Positions 1 through 10,700 of a stretch of DNA of 64,000 bases are shown one piece after another (position 1 is the first letter of the stretch; every line of letters starts with the position of its first letter). The translations under genes were made by a program, and so were the position numbers. The stretch spans positions 927,778 through 991,777 of the forward strand of contig NW_023503371.1 in NCBI RefSeq assembly GCF_014529535.1, written 5' to 3'. The stretch is from Bradysia coprophila (lineage: Eukaryota; Arthropoda; Insecta; Diptera; Sciaridae). The notes beneath the pieces were generated by a model. It was not told the origin of the DNA and made no database searches. It was given only the letters and a program-made list of their open reading frames with translations.

Positions 1-1060
1 TAATTGGATCGAGATTTGCGTTGTGGTGTGCGTGATTTGTGGGATTTTGTATTATTTACATGAAGTTCCATAGTTCCATAGACCGCTATTTGGATGTATT
101 TTTAAACGTCATTCAAATTATACCGCAAACCACAGTCCAGGGACCTTGAAACAAATATATCCTACAACGCATTGAAGACTTAGTGCATACGAACCATTGA
201 ACCATATGAAATTCTCTCACAATTCATTCACAGAATGTTACATCTCCTTTGCACTGATTTTTCTATGTGTTGTAGGGCAGTAAACTTGTCTTGTTCTTAA
301 TGTGAATTGTTTATTTGATAATTCTCAGTAATTATCGTTTTGGACAAAACTGGACAAAATTGCGTGCCCTTCTACCTTCTACCCTACAATTTCATTACAC
401 TTTAAGACTTTTGAGATTGCAAAGCGTGGATAAAATTGGTCAGTTCTTATAATTCTCCATCTGCAGAGGAAAGTTTGTGAAATGTAACTGAAATCAGCTA
501 AATTAATTTATCCGCAACAGCTTTAGCGCAATTTTCGTCCATTATTAATGAAAGTCAAATTCACTACTCGTCACTTCACTGTTACAATTTATTTGTGAAG
601 AAAAATGAGTCGCTCTTTAAGTAAAATAGTTTCCGTCATCAATTTAAGACGATTATCGCATTTATGACTGTGATATACAATGACGCATTTGTTATAATTT
701 TATTGCAGTCGTCAGTGACAGATGAATTATCTTCTCACTTTTGAGTTAGGTAGTATCAGAATTTTCACGAAGAAAAAATTAGGTCATGCTCAACATAATT
801 AGTTAGTTCCTTTCCTTACAGGGCCTGTTTGTGGAAAATTAAGTTAATAAATTTGCTAAAATGTTTCTGCGACTTTCCAAAATTGAATTTTCAATGATAC
901 TCGAGGGGAAAACTGCTTTGGATAGTCGTGGTACGGGGTATCTAATACAATTAAAGCCAAAGTCATTGTTCCAGCTTGGCTCTCAGCTCCATACAAAGTC
1001 ACGAAAAGTCATAGTACAGTGTTTTTTAAAGTAGTTTCCCCCTCGATGAGGTAAAAATTA
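1..1060. other. Intergenic, no gene seen
   Basis: AT-rich DNA with no long reading frame, no convincing splice-bounded exon and no clear repeat structure. It could be intron or flank of a gene lying outside the window, but nothing here shows that. Confidence 0.5.
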
Positions 1061-1251
1061 AAGTTTTTCCCGATGGGGAAACAACAATGGCGAATGGTGG
1101 GACAGTGTTTGGGCGAATAAAGGTGAATAATGAGCGAACAAAGGCCGAATAATGAGCGAACAAAGGCCGAATAATGAACAAACAATCGAATGGGCGAATG
1201 GGCGAACGGTGGGACAAGATTTTCCATTGTTGTTTTCCCGTCGGTTTTTCC
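1061..1251. mobile_element. Foldback MITE with internal short tandem repeat
   Basis: A roughly 28-bp inverted repeat bounds this stretch: the left arm reads GTTTTTCCCGATGGGGAAAC followed by AACAATGG, and the right arm is its near complement, CCATTGTTG followed by TTTTCCCGTCGG. Between the arms lie about two to three copies of a 22-26 bp unit containing GAGCGAACAAAGGCCGAATA. No target-site duplication was identified. The small reading frames across it simply translate the repeat. Likely a non-autonomous DNA transposon. Confidence 0.5.
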
Positions 1252-1389
1252 AGCAAAAACAAAATTCACTTAAATATTGCTTTAGATCAAGACTACGACT
1301 GAAACAAGATTCTCATAATAAGTTCGTATAATGAAACATATTGTGAAATGTGAAACGTAGGAAAATGCCCAGGACTTGGTCGTTAAAAT

Positions 1390-1618
1390 CAAGGTTCTGA
1401 AAGAACAGGTTAAGACACTTACGAAGACACAAATCTTGACAATTCAGACATGTATATTGTTTGAAAAGTCAACTTAAAAAAAAATATTTTTTTTTTAGTA
1501 AGTTGAAATCGTCATATCAAATATTCCAAACATAGTAGTTAGCGCTACAGGAAAATTTTGATCACACCGCCTTCGTGATCAACTCAAAAGTGTCTTAACC
1601 TGTTCTTTCAGAACCTTG
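1390..1618. mobile_element. hAT-like MITE, family A, copy 1
   Basis: A 229-bp element with about 30-bp near-perfect terminal inverted repeats beginning CAAGGTTCTGAAAGAACAGG. It is flanked by an exact 8-bp target-site duplication, GTTAAAAT, at 1382-1389 and 1619-1626. An 8-bp duplication and a CA-start terminus are typical of hAT elements. A second copy, in the opposite internal orientation, lies at 57213-57445. It has no coding capacity. Confidence 0.85.
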
Positions 1619-1626
1619 GTTAAAAT

Positions 1627-4013
1627 TCAAAATTATGCGACATAAAAGAGGGAGAGAGAAGAACATCCATCTCCTTATAATAACACAGCTTTCATTTGAC
1701 TTTTCTGCATAATACGTTAAAAAAAGGGAGTTGCAATGTTTGTTCATAAATACAACATCGGTGCATACGGTGCAGTCCATAAAGTATAAATGCCTGAGCT
1801 TTTGTCTTGGCGAATAGAATTAAATGTGAAACGATTAGGATTTCTTGGCACGTCGTCGGTACGATCGTCAGTAATGTGATAGATTCCCAATTTATTATTA
1901 TGCGGAACGTCTTCAACTTCCGAACAAATAATAAAATTGTTAATTAGAGAATCTCTTGCCATCGAATGTTCTGTTACGCGATGTATACATTTGTGTATGG
2001 CATATAAAGACGTCTTAATAAACAAGTGTTTGTTTATCATAACAATTATGTTTTTTCCACAAACTTATAGTATATACCAATACCTGCCACAAAAATTTAC
2101 ATGTTCAGCTTGGTAATAGCCGTATTTTTATTTTTAATTTTACTTATTTTATTTCACAACAAACGGTGTGTGTATAGAAGAATTTACAAAATATTTTTAA
2201 AATGTATTGTTTTTCATTGTCAAAATGTATTTACCTTCCTATCTTCATATGCAAAGTCATAACTAAAATAAATCACGTTTATAAATTTTAATAATGTCGC
2301 ACAATAAGCACATAATAATTAGTATAGGGTTCAGCTAAATATTCAGTTACCACAGTGCTACTGGACTCCCAACATACATATGAGTCTGTATTCTCTGAAT
2401 GGCTCTAAAAATCGATCATCTGATTTCATTCATGTGATTTTGGTTCTCTCAACAACCCGATTCCTTCATATCTAGACTAACAAGATATCCTCCACTGCAG
2501 TTTTTCAGTGACAATAACCGAAAATAAATCTCTACGTTTGCGTAGGACTTGCGATAGAAATTCATTTCGTCACGAGATTCTCGTATGTGTTTATTTACCT
2601 CAACAAACTACTTCGGCTTAAGACGCATATAATTCTAAGTAACACTACGGAATGATCATATGCCGCCTGCAAAAGATAATTGATTTCGAATTGTGTTACA
2701 CATTACTGTTTCGATGTGCTTTTTGTTCGTTACCGATTCGTTGACGCAACCGGTGTTCACAAGACTGAATATAAGAGCAAACAAGTATCGATGGAACACA
2801 GCGTTTGTGCAATAGGACATTTTTTATAGAATGTTAAGGAGGCAGAGTCTATTTTAAAGGAATTAATTCCATAAAATTCTTCAATTTTTTAGTCGTTTTT
2901 TTGATTTTTTTACTTCCAAGGATTTTCAAGATTTTTTAGCTGTTTTCGACCATGTGTAAGCCAGTCAATCAATTTTAGGAATTTAGAGAATTTTCATTTC
3001 CTAAAATAAGCTCTGGTTGGAGGTGAGTTTTGTGATGACTAGAGTTAGGGCCTTTAGGGCCTGGTACCAACCGATAAATGTAGATCGTACAATCCATGTA
3101 ATTAAACCAGCTGAAGGAAAAGTAGTTGTTGCTGATGTATAACAAAATTGAATAATCTCATTAAATCCCATACGATTTAATTCCGTTTAGTCCATTTAGC
3201 CCAAGAAGTGTAGAAGGTCGGAAAATATCCAGGGCATATAAGATGAGATACTGCTCTGCAAGCGACTTTGTCGATAAGTGCAAAATACCAATTTAGATAT
3301 CACTTTAGTGGAAAGCATTATTTTACGTCTTACATACCCAAATCAAAAGGAATTTTTAACCAACTCAAATTTTGATTTTATTTTATCAACGGAGTTAAAA
3401 TTGACATCAAAAGAATTATAGTGAGAACAAGTGCGCGATTTCTTCGTATCATGAAGGTACTCACCACTAAAGCTTCGATAAATTTTAAAATTCAATTAGT
3501 GGACGGAATTTCTTGGTTTCTTTAATCTATAAATTACCATAGCCTGATATGTTAATTCAGTGGTAATTATCCGAATCAATTTTATTGATTATACGTTTGC
3601 GGTTAGCTTATTTGCAGATGGAGATAAATTTAATTTTAAATTTTTAAAATATAATTCCTATGACTGGTCGAAACGGAGACACATCATTAAAAGAATGTCA
3701 TTGCAAACTGCATCCAAATCTGTACAATGTTCCAAATCTGCTTGTGAATATAAAATTAACAATTTGTAGCACGCATGAAGGAAAAAAAGGAAAACCCGTA
3801 AAATCTCACACGTTTAATAAAACAATCGCCGGTAAGTATAAGGTAAACTGTAATGTTCTGCGGTTGAATGTGCTAAAAGTAACATATAAAATATCTGCAC
3901 CATGCACAGGTGAACAATCAATTTGAATCACGACTTAAATACTACGAATATATGTTAATCAGGTGAAAGATCTATAATACACTTGAGATGGCGAATCGAT
4001 TTTTTTTTATTTA
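1627..4013. other. Intergenic; possible decayed exon near 3.6-3.8 kb
   Basis: No complete gene is seen. Between about 3615 and 3830 there is coding-like sequence on the plus strand: an acceptor-like TTATTTGCAG at about 3617, about 15 plausible residues (DGDKFNFKFLKYNSYDW), then after a one-base frame change about 50 more residues, ending near a good donor GTAAGTATAAG at about 3832. The frame change and absence of partner exons suggest a broken exon or pseudogene fragment. I do not recognise its family. Confidence 0.3.
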
Positions 4014-4223
4014 TTAATATTTCAAGTGACTCACTTCATAAATATTTTCGGACTCGTAGTTGACTTGTTTCTTTACATTTGTAGGAACTTCTTCTGGGAA
4101 CGATATCACATCACTTGATTCAACGTACTGTTTTCTTGCATATTCGTCGCGACAATGTGCAAGTAATGTTAAATTTAATAGAACCACCATTACGGCAAAG
4201 CACTTCTTCCTTATCCAGCCCAT
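4014..4223 (-). CDS. Candidate small secreted peptide (69 aa)
   Basis: The first ATG of this minus-strand frame that makes sense is at 4223. It gives MGWIRKKC followed by a hydrophobic stretch (FAVMVVLLNLTLLAHC), a textbook signal peptide, and then a hydrophilic, cysteine-free tail of about 45 residues rich in Glu, Lys, Tyr and Ser that starts RDEYARKQ. An upstream in-frame ATG at 4262 would bury the signal peptide, so it was not chosen. Upstream on the same strand lies a TATATAAA box with a CAGTG initiator-like site about 30 bases later, giving a leader of roughly 90 nt. Single exon; family not recognised. It could be a neuropeptide-like, cuticle or other secreted peptide. A chance frame is possible, but signal peptide plus promoter together argue for a gene. 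Confidence 0.45.
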   Translation of the reverse strand: MGWIRKKCFAVMVVLLNLTLLAHCRDEYARKQYVESSDVISFPEEVPTNVKKQVNYESENIYEVSHLKY

Positions 4224-4345
4224 TTTTTTAATAATTTTTATCAAGTTAAATGGTTGACTCAATTTAAGTAACTAATTTGTATTCGATTATCACACATCGG
4301 AAAATATTTTTCACTGTTCAGCGGAGGAACGAAAGAAAAAACAAT

Positions 4346-4353
4346 TTTATATA
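4346..4353 (-). promoter_or_regulatory. TATA box of the candidate secreted-peptide gene
   Basis: On the minus strand this reads TATATAAA. It lies about 30-35 bases upstream of an AACAGTG initiator-like sequence (complement of 4312-4318) and about 125 bases upstream of the ATG at 4223, a spacing normal for an insect core promoter. Confidence 0.35.
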
Positions 4354-4419
4354 AAAATTATGCTGTGTAGCAGACTTGTTTTATAGCCGACAATGAAACA
4401 TTTTGTTCAAATATTTGTA

Positions 4420-7400
4420 CGTTAAAATGCGCAAAAAAACTGTATTACGTTGTCACTGAGGATAAACGATTTTTTTATCAAAACGTTTGCAATGAGAATA
4501 TTAATTTGCTAATTTGATTGATAAACGTTTGGTTTCAACTGCAAATATTTCTATTATTATTATTTCAATTGAGTGGCAAACCAATATGTGCAAATTGTCT
4601 TAGTACCACATTCAATATTTTCAAAACGCCCCTCAAATGCCTGATAAAAACGAAGATGAAGCCACTCTGGCTGTCAGTGAGAAATTGATATATGGTTGGT
4701 TTTTTACGTTGTGTTGTTCGAAGTAACTATTCGCGTTAGTGCGCGAATGGATCAGTATGAATATAATATATACTTGATGCTATTCGCCCTCTGAGGTCAA
4801 AATGTACCAAAAATCTACTACTTCACACACCACCTGAGTTGAATGAAATAGCAATTGAAAATAGTTTTCTTTGCTGTTCTAGATTAAGTAGCAAGGGTCA
4901 ATGAATTGCCCAACAAAGAATATAATGAGATATATTTGCTTCCTGGGGCAGAATTACTTATTTGGCTAATAGCCGAAAGTGCGGGCGAACTGTTTTCATT
5001 TCTTATCGGAAATAGTTCTATTTCTGCTAATGTAATTTCTGTAATCATTTTAAAAGCAGGTCCTTTTCGATGCAATTACTACAATAAGAACGATTTAAGT
5101 TGTGGGTAAATTATTAAGTTCATGTTCAGTAGGTTCTTTCACTAATTTATGGTAATATGAAAACTATTGAATCTATTGAATGTTAGGGATGGTCAATATT
5201 CTAGTGAGTACTGAATACTCTGGTTCATAAATCATTATCGACAGCTGAACCTGATCTTATCTGTATTTTCCTCCTAGCTAGCTGTTTATTATAGAAAAAT
5301 CTATTTTTTCCACGATTCGTAAGACAGTTTTAGAAAAATACTACGTCGAAAGTCGCCATTGTTCGTTAAGAGTAAAGAAAACATTTATTTTATGTACCGG
5401 GACTACGGATAAAAAGATGAAAAGGTGAGTTTTAGTGTGAATTTTGTTGACCCGGGGCGTAGCACAGGTCAATAAACCCACCAAAACGAGGCTTTTCGTT
5501 TTTATACCGAGGTATATGTAATGGATGTTACATGCTGAAGGAGTACTTTAGGTGCTTGAAACATGAAAAGTAAGGTTTTCGATGCAGGCAGCATGTAACC
5601 ACTTTTTTAATAAAAGACCTGACAATCATTTAGCATAAAAGGGATTCGAAATACAACGAATTCGCAAACTTTAAAGTCTCATGAGGACAGTGATTCCGAA
5701 GGTAAAGTTTAAAAATTTGAGAAATGTTTTGAAGTGCAATCGCTGAAGATTTTAAATTGAAAGTGACAACGGCAATACTGCAGACAGTATTTCATTATTC
5801 CACGAACTACAAAAAATATCGACTGCAAATTGAATTAAAAACTTTTATTGGATCTGAAGAGCAGGTACTCTAAGTTATGACTCACTAGCAAATTTTAAAG
5901 AAAATTCCGTCGACAAATTATTTTGTTTTATGGACTATTATGACTATGACTAAGCTGCTAGCAGACTAAATTAGCCGTATTAAATTTTTAAACCAGCTGA
6001 CTAGGCTCAGCCTGTTCGTAGAGCTGGACACATTCTAATCCAATAAATGCTTTTTAATACAGATAGCAGATTCAAATATTATTTGATTTAAGCCTCCCGG
6101 CCTAGGTTAACTCAATATAAATTGAAATGAATTAACTGATACCACTAATCCGCTGATATGCTTCGAATTAACTGGCAATAATTGCACAATATATGAACTA
6201 AAGATAAATGTTCAAAAAGCAAATTATTTGGATTAAATTCCACACCAAATTTGAAATGGATTCAAATTAGTGTAGGTGTCGATGCGAAAATATTTCTTCT
6301 CATATGTACTTCACTCATGTCAACATTCTTTTTCATATTGAAAGAAATGCTTCAGGGACGGGAAAAAAACCTGAAGGTGTGCACATATTCATGAATTATG
6401 TATGCAATTCACTACACAAGACAATGGCAGAGTTGACACTCTGTATGCATCATAATTATTTACTTATTTCTCTTTCTTTTCGACTTGCATTGTAGCATCC
6501 CGACAACGTTTCATTTTTCTGCGCACTCGAAAACTAAATTGAATGTAATTTTCAATACAAAACTCAGATTCCATTGTGGCTTCAACAAATATATATAAAT
6601 CAAACAAACAAGCTAAATCGCCTAATTCCGCAGGTTACACTACAGTTCGTCTGTATAAAGCATAATTATCATCAAACAATTTTTCTTGAATTAAGCACAA
6701 ACAATAATATTGTTCAGTTCATTTGTTCCGTCAGTATTTTATACGTAATTTAAGTTTAACTTTGAAAAACTCTGTCGCAAATAAATTAACGATTTTGAAG
6801 CAAAGTCTACGAAAAGCGATTTTGAAAATTTTGTTACCGCCGCAACACTCTCTCAGCATTGACTGATTAGATTTGGTATGAATGAGATCCAAACCACCTT
6901 GATAATATACAATGAAAAGGTATATTGTGTGTTCGTGTTGTTGTGTTCAGATAGCTAAACTGTAGACCAATGTTAATTCAGAAAATAGTAGGGGGTTTTC
7001 GTTTAAGCGAAGTCATGATCAACATTTGAATTTATGACTAGAAACATTTAGCTTGATCTTGTATGAACCGATGCGATAGCTGTGCCAGAAGACTTAGCAC
7101 TCACTTATAAAGCTTATTACAAGGGTTGCTTCCTCAGCCTGATTTTCAACTAGAATCGTTTGACATGTTTAGTCGTCATTCATAAAGTACGTCACGCGTG
7201 ACGACTGTTTGCATCTATTTCTATCACATTTTCAACCATATCTTCCATCTCTTTCGCAAGTTACTACGTTTAGTCCTTTTGTCAAAATTCAATCACATAG
7301 TATCCAGTCTATTGTTTAATGTTAACTTGGATTATTTGGATTTAGGTTTGTGTTTGGTTATTTATGACGTTGAGTGCAAGGTGCCTTATTAGTCTCTAAA

Positions 7401-7720
7401 TGTATAGATATGTCACGAGGCCACAGGTCAAGATTCATACGACGATTTTATGCAATAGAGTCATCTAAATGCTTCTCACATTATGACGATGGAGTATCCA
7501 GTGCTTCAAATCTTAGAAACTCATTATTCAGAATAATTGATAGCAGTTTCGTTACTTAAAATTCTTACGCCGACTGCCCAACTAGTCCTATATAATTTTA
7601 TGAGGTATCAGGTTTTAGTAGTAAACGGCTTTCTGGATGTAGGCTTACGAGCATCCACACTACTTGTAGATACAACTTCAAAATTTTGTTAGCAGGTACA
7701 AGCGATTCCACAAGAGTAAC
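4420..7720. other. Intergenic, no gene seen
   Basis: AT-rich, with only short frames on either strand that lack splice context, composition bias or a recognisable domain. The frame near 4906-5109 is open but matches no family I know and has no promoter or splice support. Confidence 0.5.
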
Positions 7721-7724
7721 AGCT

Positions 7725-8085
7725 ACACAAAAGTTACACTCCACAGAATTTACGTTCCACAAAAGTTGCGCTTTATAAAACTTACGGTCCTCAAAACTTA
7801 CCCTTCACAAAACTTACCATATTCAAACTTAACATACCCAAACTTACCCTTCACAAAAATTGCCCTCCACAAACCTTACGCTCTACACAGACGTTACGCT
7901 CCACACAGACGTTACGCTCCACACAGACGTTACGCTCCACACAGACGTTACGCTCCACACAGGCGTTACGCTCCACACAGACGTTACGCTCCACACAGAC
8001 GTTACGCTCCACACAGACGTTACGCTCCACAGACGTTACGCTCTACAGATTCGTAAAAATTACGCTCCACAAATGCACAAACCCA
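7725..8085. repeat. 18-bp minisatellite
   Basis: The core, 7881-8040, is about nine copies of an 18-bp unit CTCCACACAGACGTTACG, almost identical apart from one G/A change, one C/T change and one 16-bp unit. Flanking DNA on the left from about 7725 has strongly decayed versions (CTCCACA followed by AGTTACG-like ends), so the homogeneous centre expanded recently inside an older array. Because the unit is a multiple of three, two forward frames stay open through it; these are translation artefacts. Confidence 0.9.
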
Positions 8086-8639
8086 CACAAGTCTTACTTT
8101 CTTCTAATTACGCAAGTAAAAGGAAGATAGTACAACTCAACCCTAGTAATAAATTAACAAATAGTTAAGATTGTACTATTCATACCAATAAAGGTGTTTT
8201 AAAAAAAAAAAACAAATGCAGCCCGACTAATAAATTATGTAAACATAAACATGCACTAAGCACACATACATACCGGACAATTTTTCTTTACATCATTATT
8301 TATTTAAACAAAACGACTGAATGACAATTTTATAAAATATAGTATTGAAACATCCGTCATCGTATAGGTTTCTTCTATCAGGTGAACGTGCAATGCCACT
8401 CATTCATAACATTTTCCAGCGGTGATCATTCTTTTTCTTTGTAGATTTCCATGGTACATATACCAGACAAATAACTAATGATAATGATTATAAATGTCAG
8501 GTCAACGAGACTTGATTTTTTTTGCGTTATGAATATTCATTGGCTAATGTGGATTTCAAATGTTTTGCGAGTCGTTTCATCAGTTCGCAAATTGATTTTT
8601 TTTTTGTCGTTGGTAGCTTCGTCTTCAATCAATGCACTT

Positions 8640-9530
8640 CAAGCGATGGATTCTTTTGAAAAACAGCGTACCGAAATCGGACGCATTTTCTAGTCGAATT
8701 TTTAATATGTACCTAGAGAAAGGACATCGATCAAGAGAGAGGATTGCTCCTTTTTTTTAAAGTTCGTTTATTTGTAGTTTTAAGAACAAATATAAATCTT
8801 AAAAATGTAATAATGGACACACGTCCAGCTATTTTATGTTGGGTTGTTACCATTTGAAAATATAGCACATGAAAGCAAAATAAACAACTGACTTAGGCAC
8901 ACAAAAAGGATTGAAACAAAATGTACGACAAATAGTTCAGCAACTAAAGAAAATGAAAAATTTAACGCGAGACGTAGACAAGAATTTTCTCAACAAAGTT
9001 AAGGAGACACAGAAACCATAACTCTGTCACTTATTGGTTCGTACTGTACACTGACCGCTGGGCGCCACGTTGACTCCTATTGAAAATTAGAAGTTGGTTG
9101 TTGTTATTCAAAAGGGATTATTCAAAAGTGAGTATTGCTTCGACCCTAAAAACTAAAACCATTTTCAAAAAAAAAAATCTTCGAAGCTTGTGTGGTCATA
9201 AAAATTCAACGGTACATGTTTCAGTGTGGATGAATTTTAAACTCAATAAGTCCCTATTCGGCTCAATAATACATGTGATTACTTTTCTAATGACACCCCA
9301 CACGACACTGTACTGCTCGTGTAATAAATAAAGAAATTTTTGTAAGAAAAGTAGCAAATTTTCAGTTTTTGATCACCTTTCACCAGCCACACAAGTTTCG
9401 AAGAATTTTTTTGAAATTGGTTTTGGCTTCTAGGGTCGAATACTTTTCTAGGCACAAATAAAGAAGTCCACTGGAAAATGCGTCTGATTTCTGAAGGCTG
9501 TTTTTCAAAAGAATCCCTTAGCATGAGTGC
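8640..9530. repeat. Foldback repeat with one arm interrupted
   Basis: The plus-strand sequence GATTCTTTTGAAAAACAG at about 8650, running to about 8735, recurs as its reverse complement near 9430-9520. A second part of the same arm, with TTCGACCC and CTTCGAAGCTTGTGTGG at about 9118-9195, is complementary to 9365-9445. The left arm is therefore split by about 380 bp that the right arm lacks. Likely an old foldback transposon with a later insertion. No termini or duplication were defined. Confidence 0.5.
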
Positions 9531-10000
9531 TACTCTAAATAGGTATCGGGGAATCTGACACACGGTGCCAAAAGAACGCACTTTCAAACTACGTACAAGG
9601 TGAACTCGATCACGCAAGTTTATTGCTGCGAATGCCTTTTACAAAATGTTGGTATCGAAAAATCGAATACTGAAGCTTAACAGTGTTTAACAGCTTAACA
9701 ACTGTAAAACACTGTTAAATACCATTTCATGCAAAATAGTACTCTATTTGGCAGCTGTGGACTATGATCACGTTTGCTTGAAGTGCGTTGCTTCAATAGT
9801 TTTTAGGCGGTTCATTGATTCCTGGATTAAATTTCCGTAAACGAAAACATATTCCCTAACTAGTGGCGAAATTCGTCCAACCAAAATGATCGAGTACTGT
9901 CCTGTTTTAGTTTTAGACTACGCGAAGCATGTCATGAAATTAAATTATTAGGGACCTCACCTCAAAGAAGGTTAGTATTTTACACTATCTATCGAACTTA

Positions 10001-10140
10001 CGAAAACACACGAGCAATCCTGCGTTGCTGAGATCGACAATTATGCATAGTTTTCCATTGTTTAACGTTTGCTATTGGGATTGCTATGGGAAACGCAGCA
10101 TAATTGTCGATTATGAGTCAAAATTGCGTGTGTGTTTTCG
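10001..10140. mobile_element. Hairpin MITE, family D, copy 1
   Basis: Inverted ends CGAAAACACACG / CGTGTGTGTTTTCG enclose an inner inverted pair (GCGTTGCTGAGATCGACAAT and ATTGTCGATTATGAG). A related copy with the same GCGTTGCTGAG and TAATTGTCGATCTGAGCAAC core lies at 48180-48303. Non-coding. Target duplication not resolved. Confidence 0.55.
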
Positions 10141-10700
10141 GCCTTAGCACTAAATGTTGAAGTCGCTAGTGAGTGCAAATCATGCAGTTTTTTTTACAGA
10201 TTATTATTGGTTATTTTAATCAGGAATAGTTGCAGGACACGGTCTTCATGTTCTAGAATTTAAATTCTCCAAATTTCTTCAATTTTTTCGAAAATATGCA
10301 CAGATCTGACTATCTTCCTGTATCTTTCAATGATTCACTCAGTGTTCACATTTAGTTGCCATGATATATCATAAGTTGGGTCAATGGAGAGTCTCCATTG
10401 GAATTGTAGACGCGTCGTGAAATGAGGCAAATCTGATTTAATGTTAAGAAAAATGAGTTTTATTCCATATAAATCGTCGGTTATTTTACTTTGTTTAATT
10501 GAAACACTACGAGCTACAACAAATTATGCATAAAAATCAGATCAGTAGTGGCTTCCTTTTGTTGGTTGCATTATAAGGATATGGAGTAATAGTTATATCA
10601 TCCATGTAGTCATCTAATCTGTAAATTAAAGACGTTTAAAACCTGTCGACCTGGTATCACACATCGTCTACACTATCTAACTTCCTACTCTTTCTATGTC

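Noticed and set aside
7766..8168. Plus-strand frames encoding RYAPHR-type and TLHTDV-type repeats
   Set aside because: Translation of an 18-bp minisatellite; no promoter, splice sites or conserved start.
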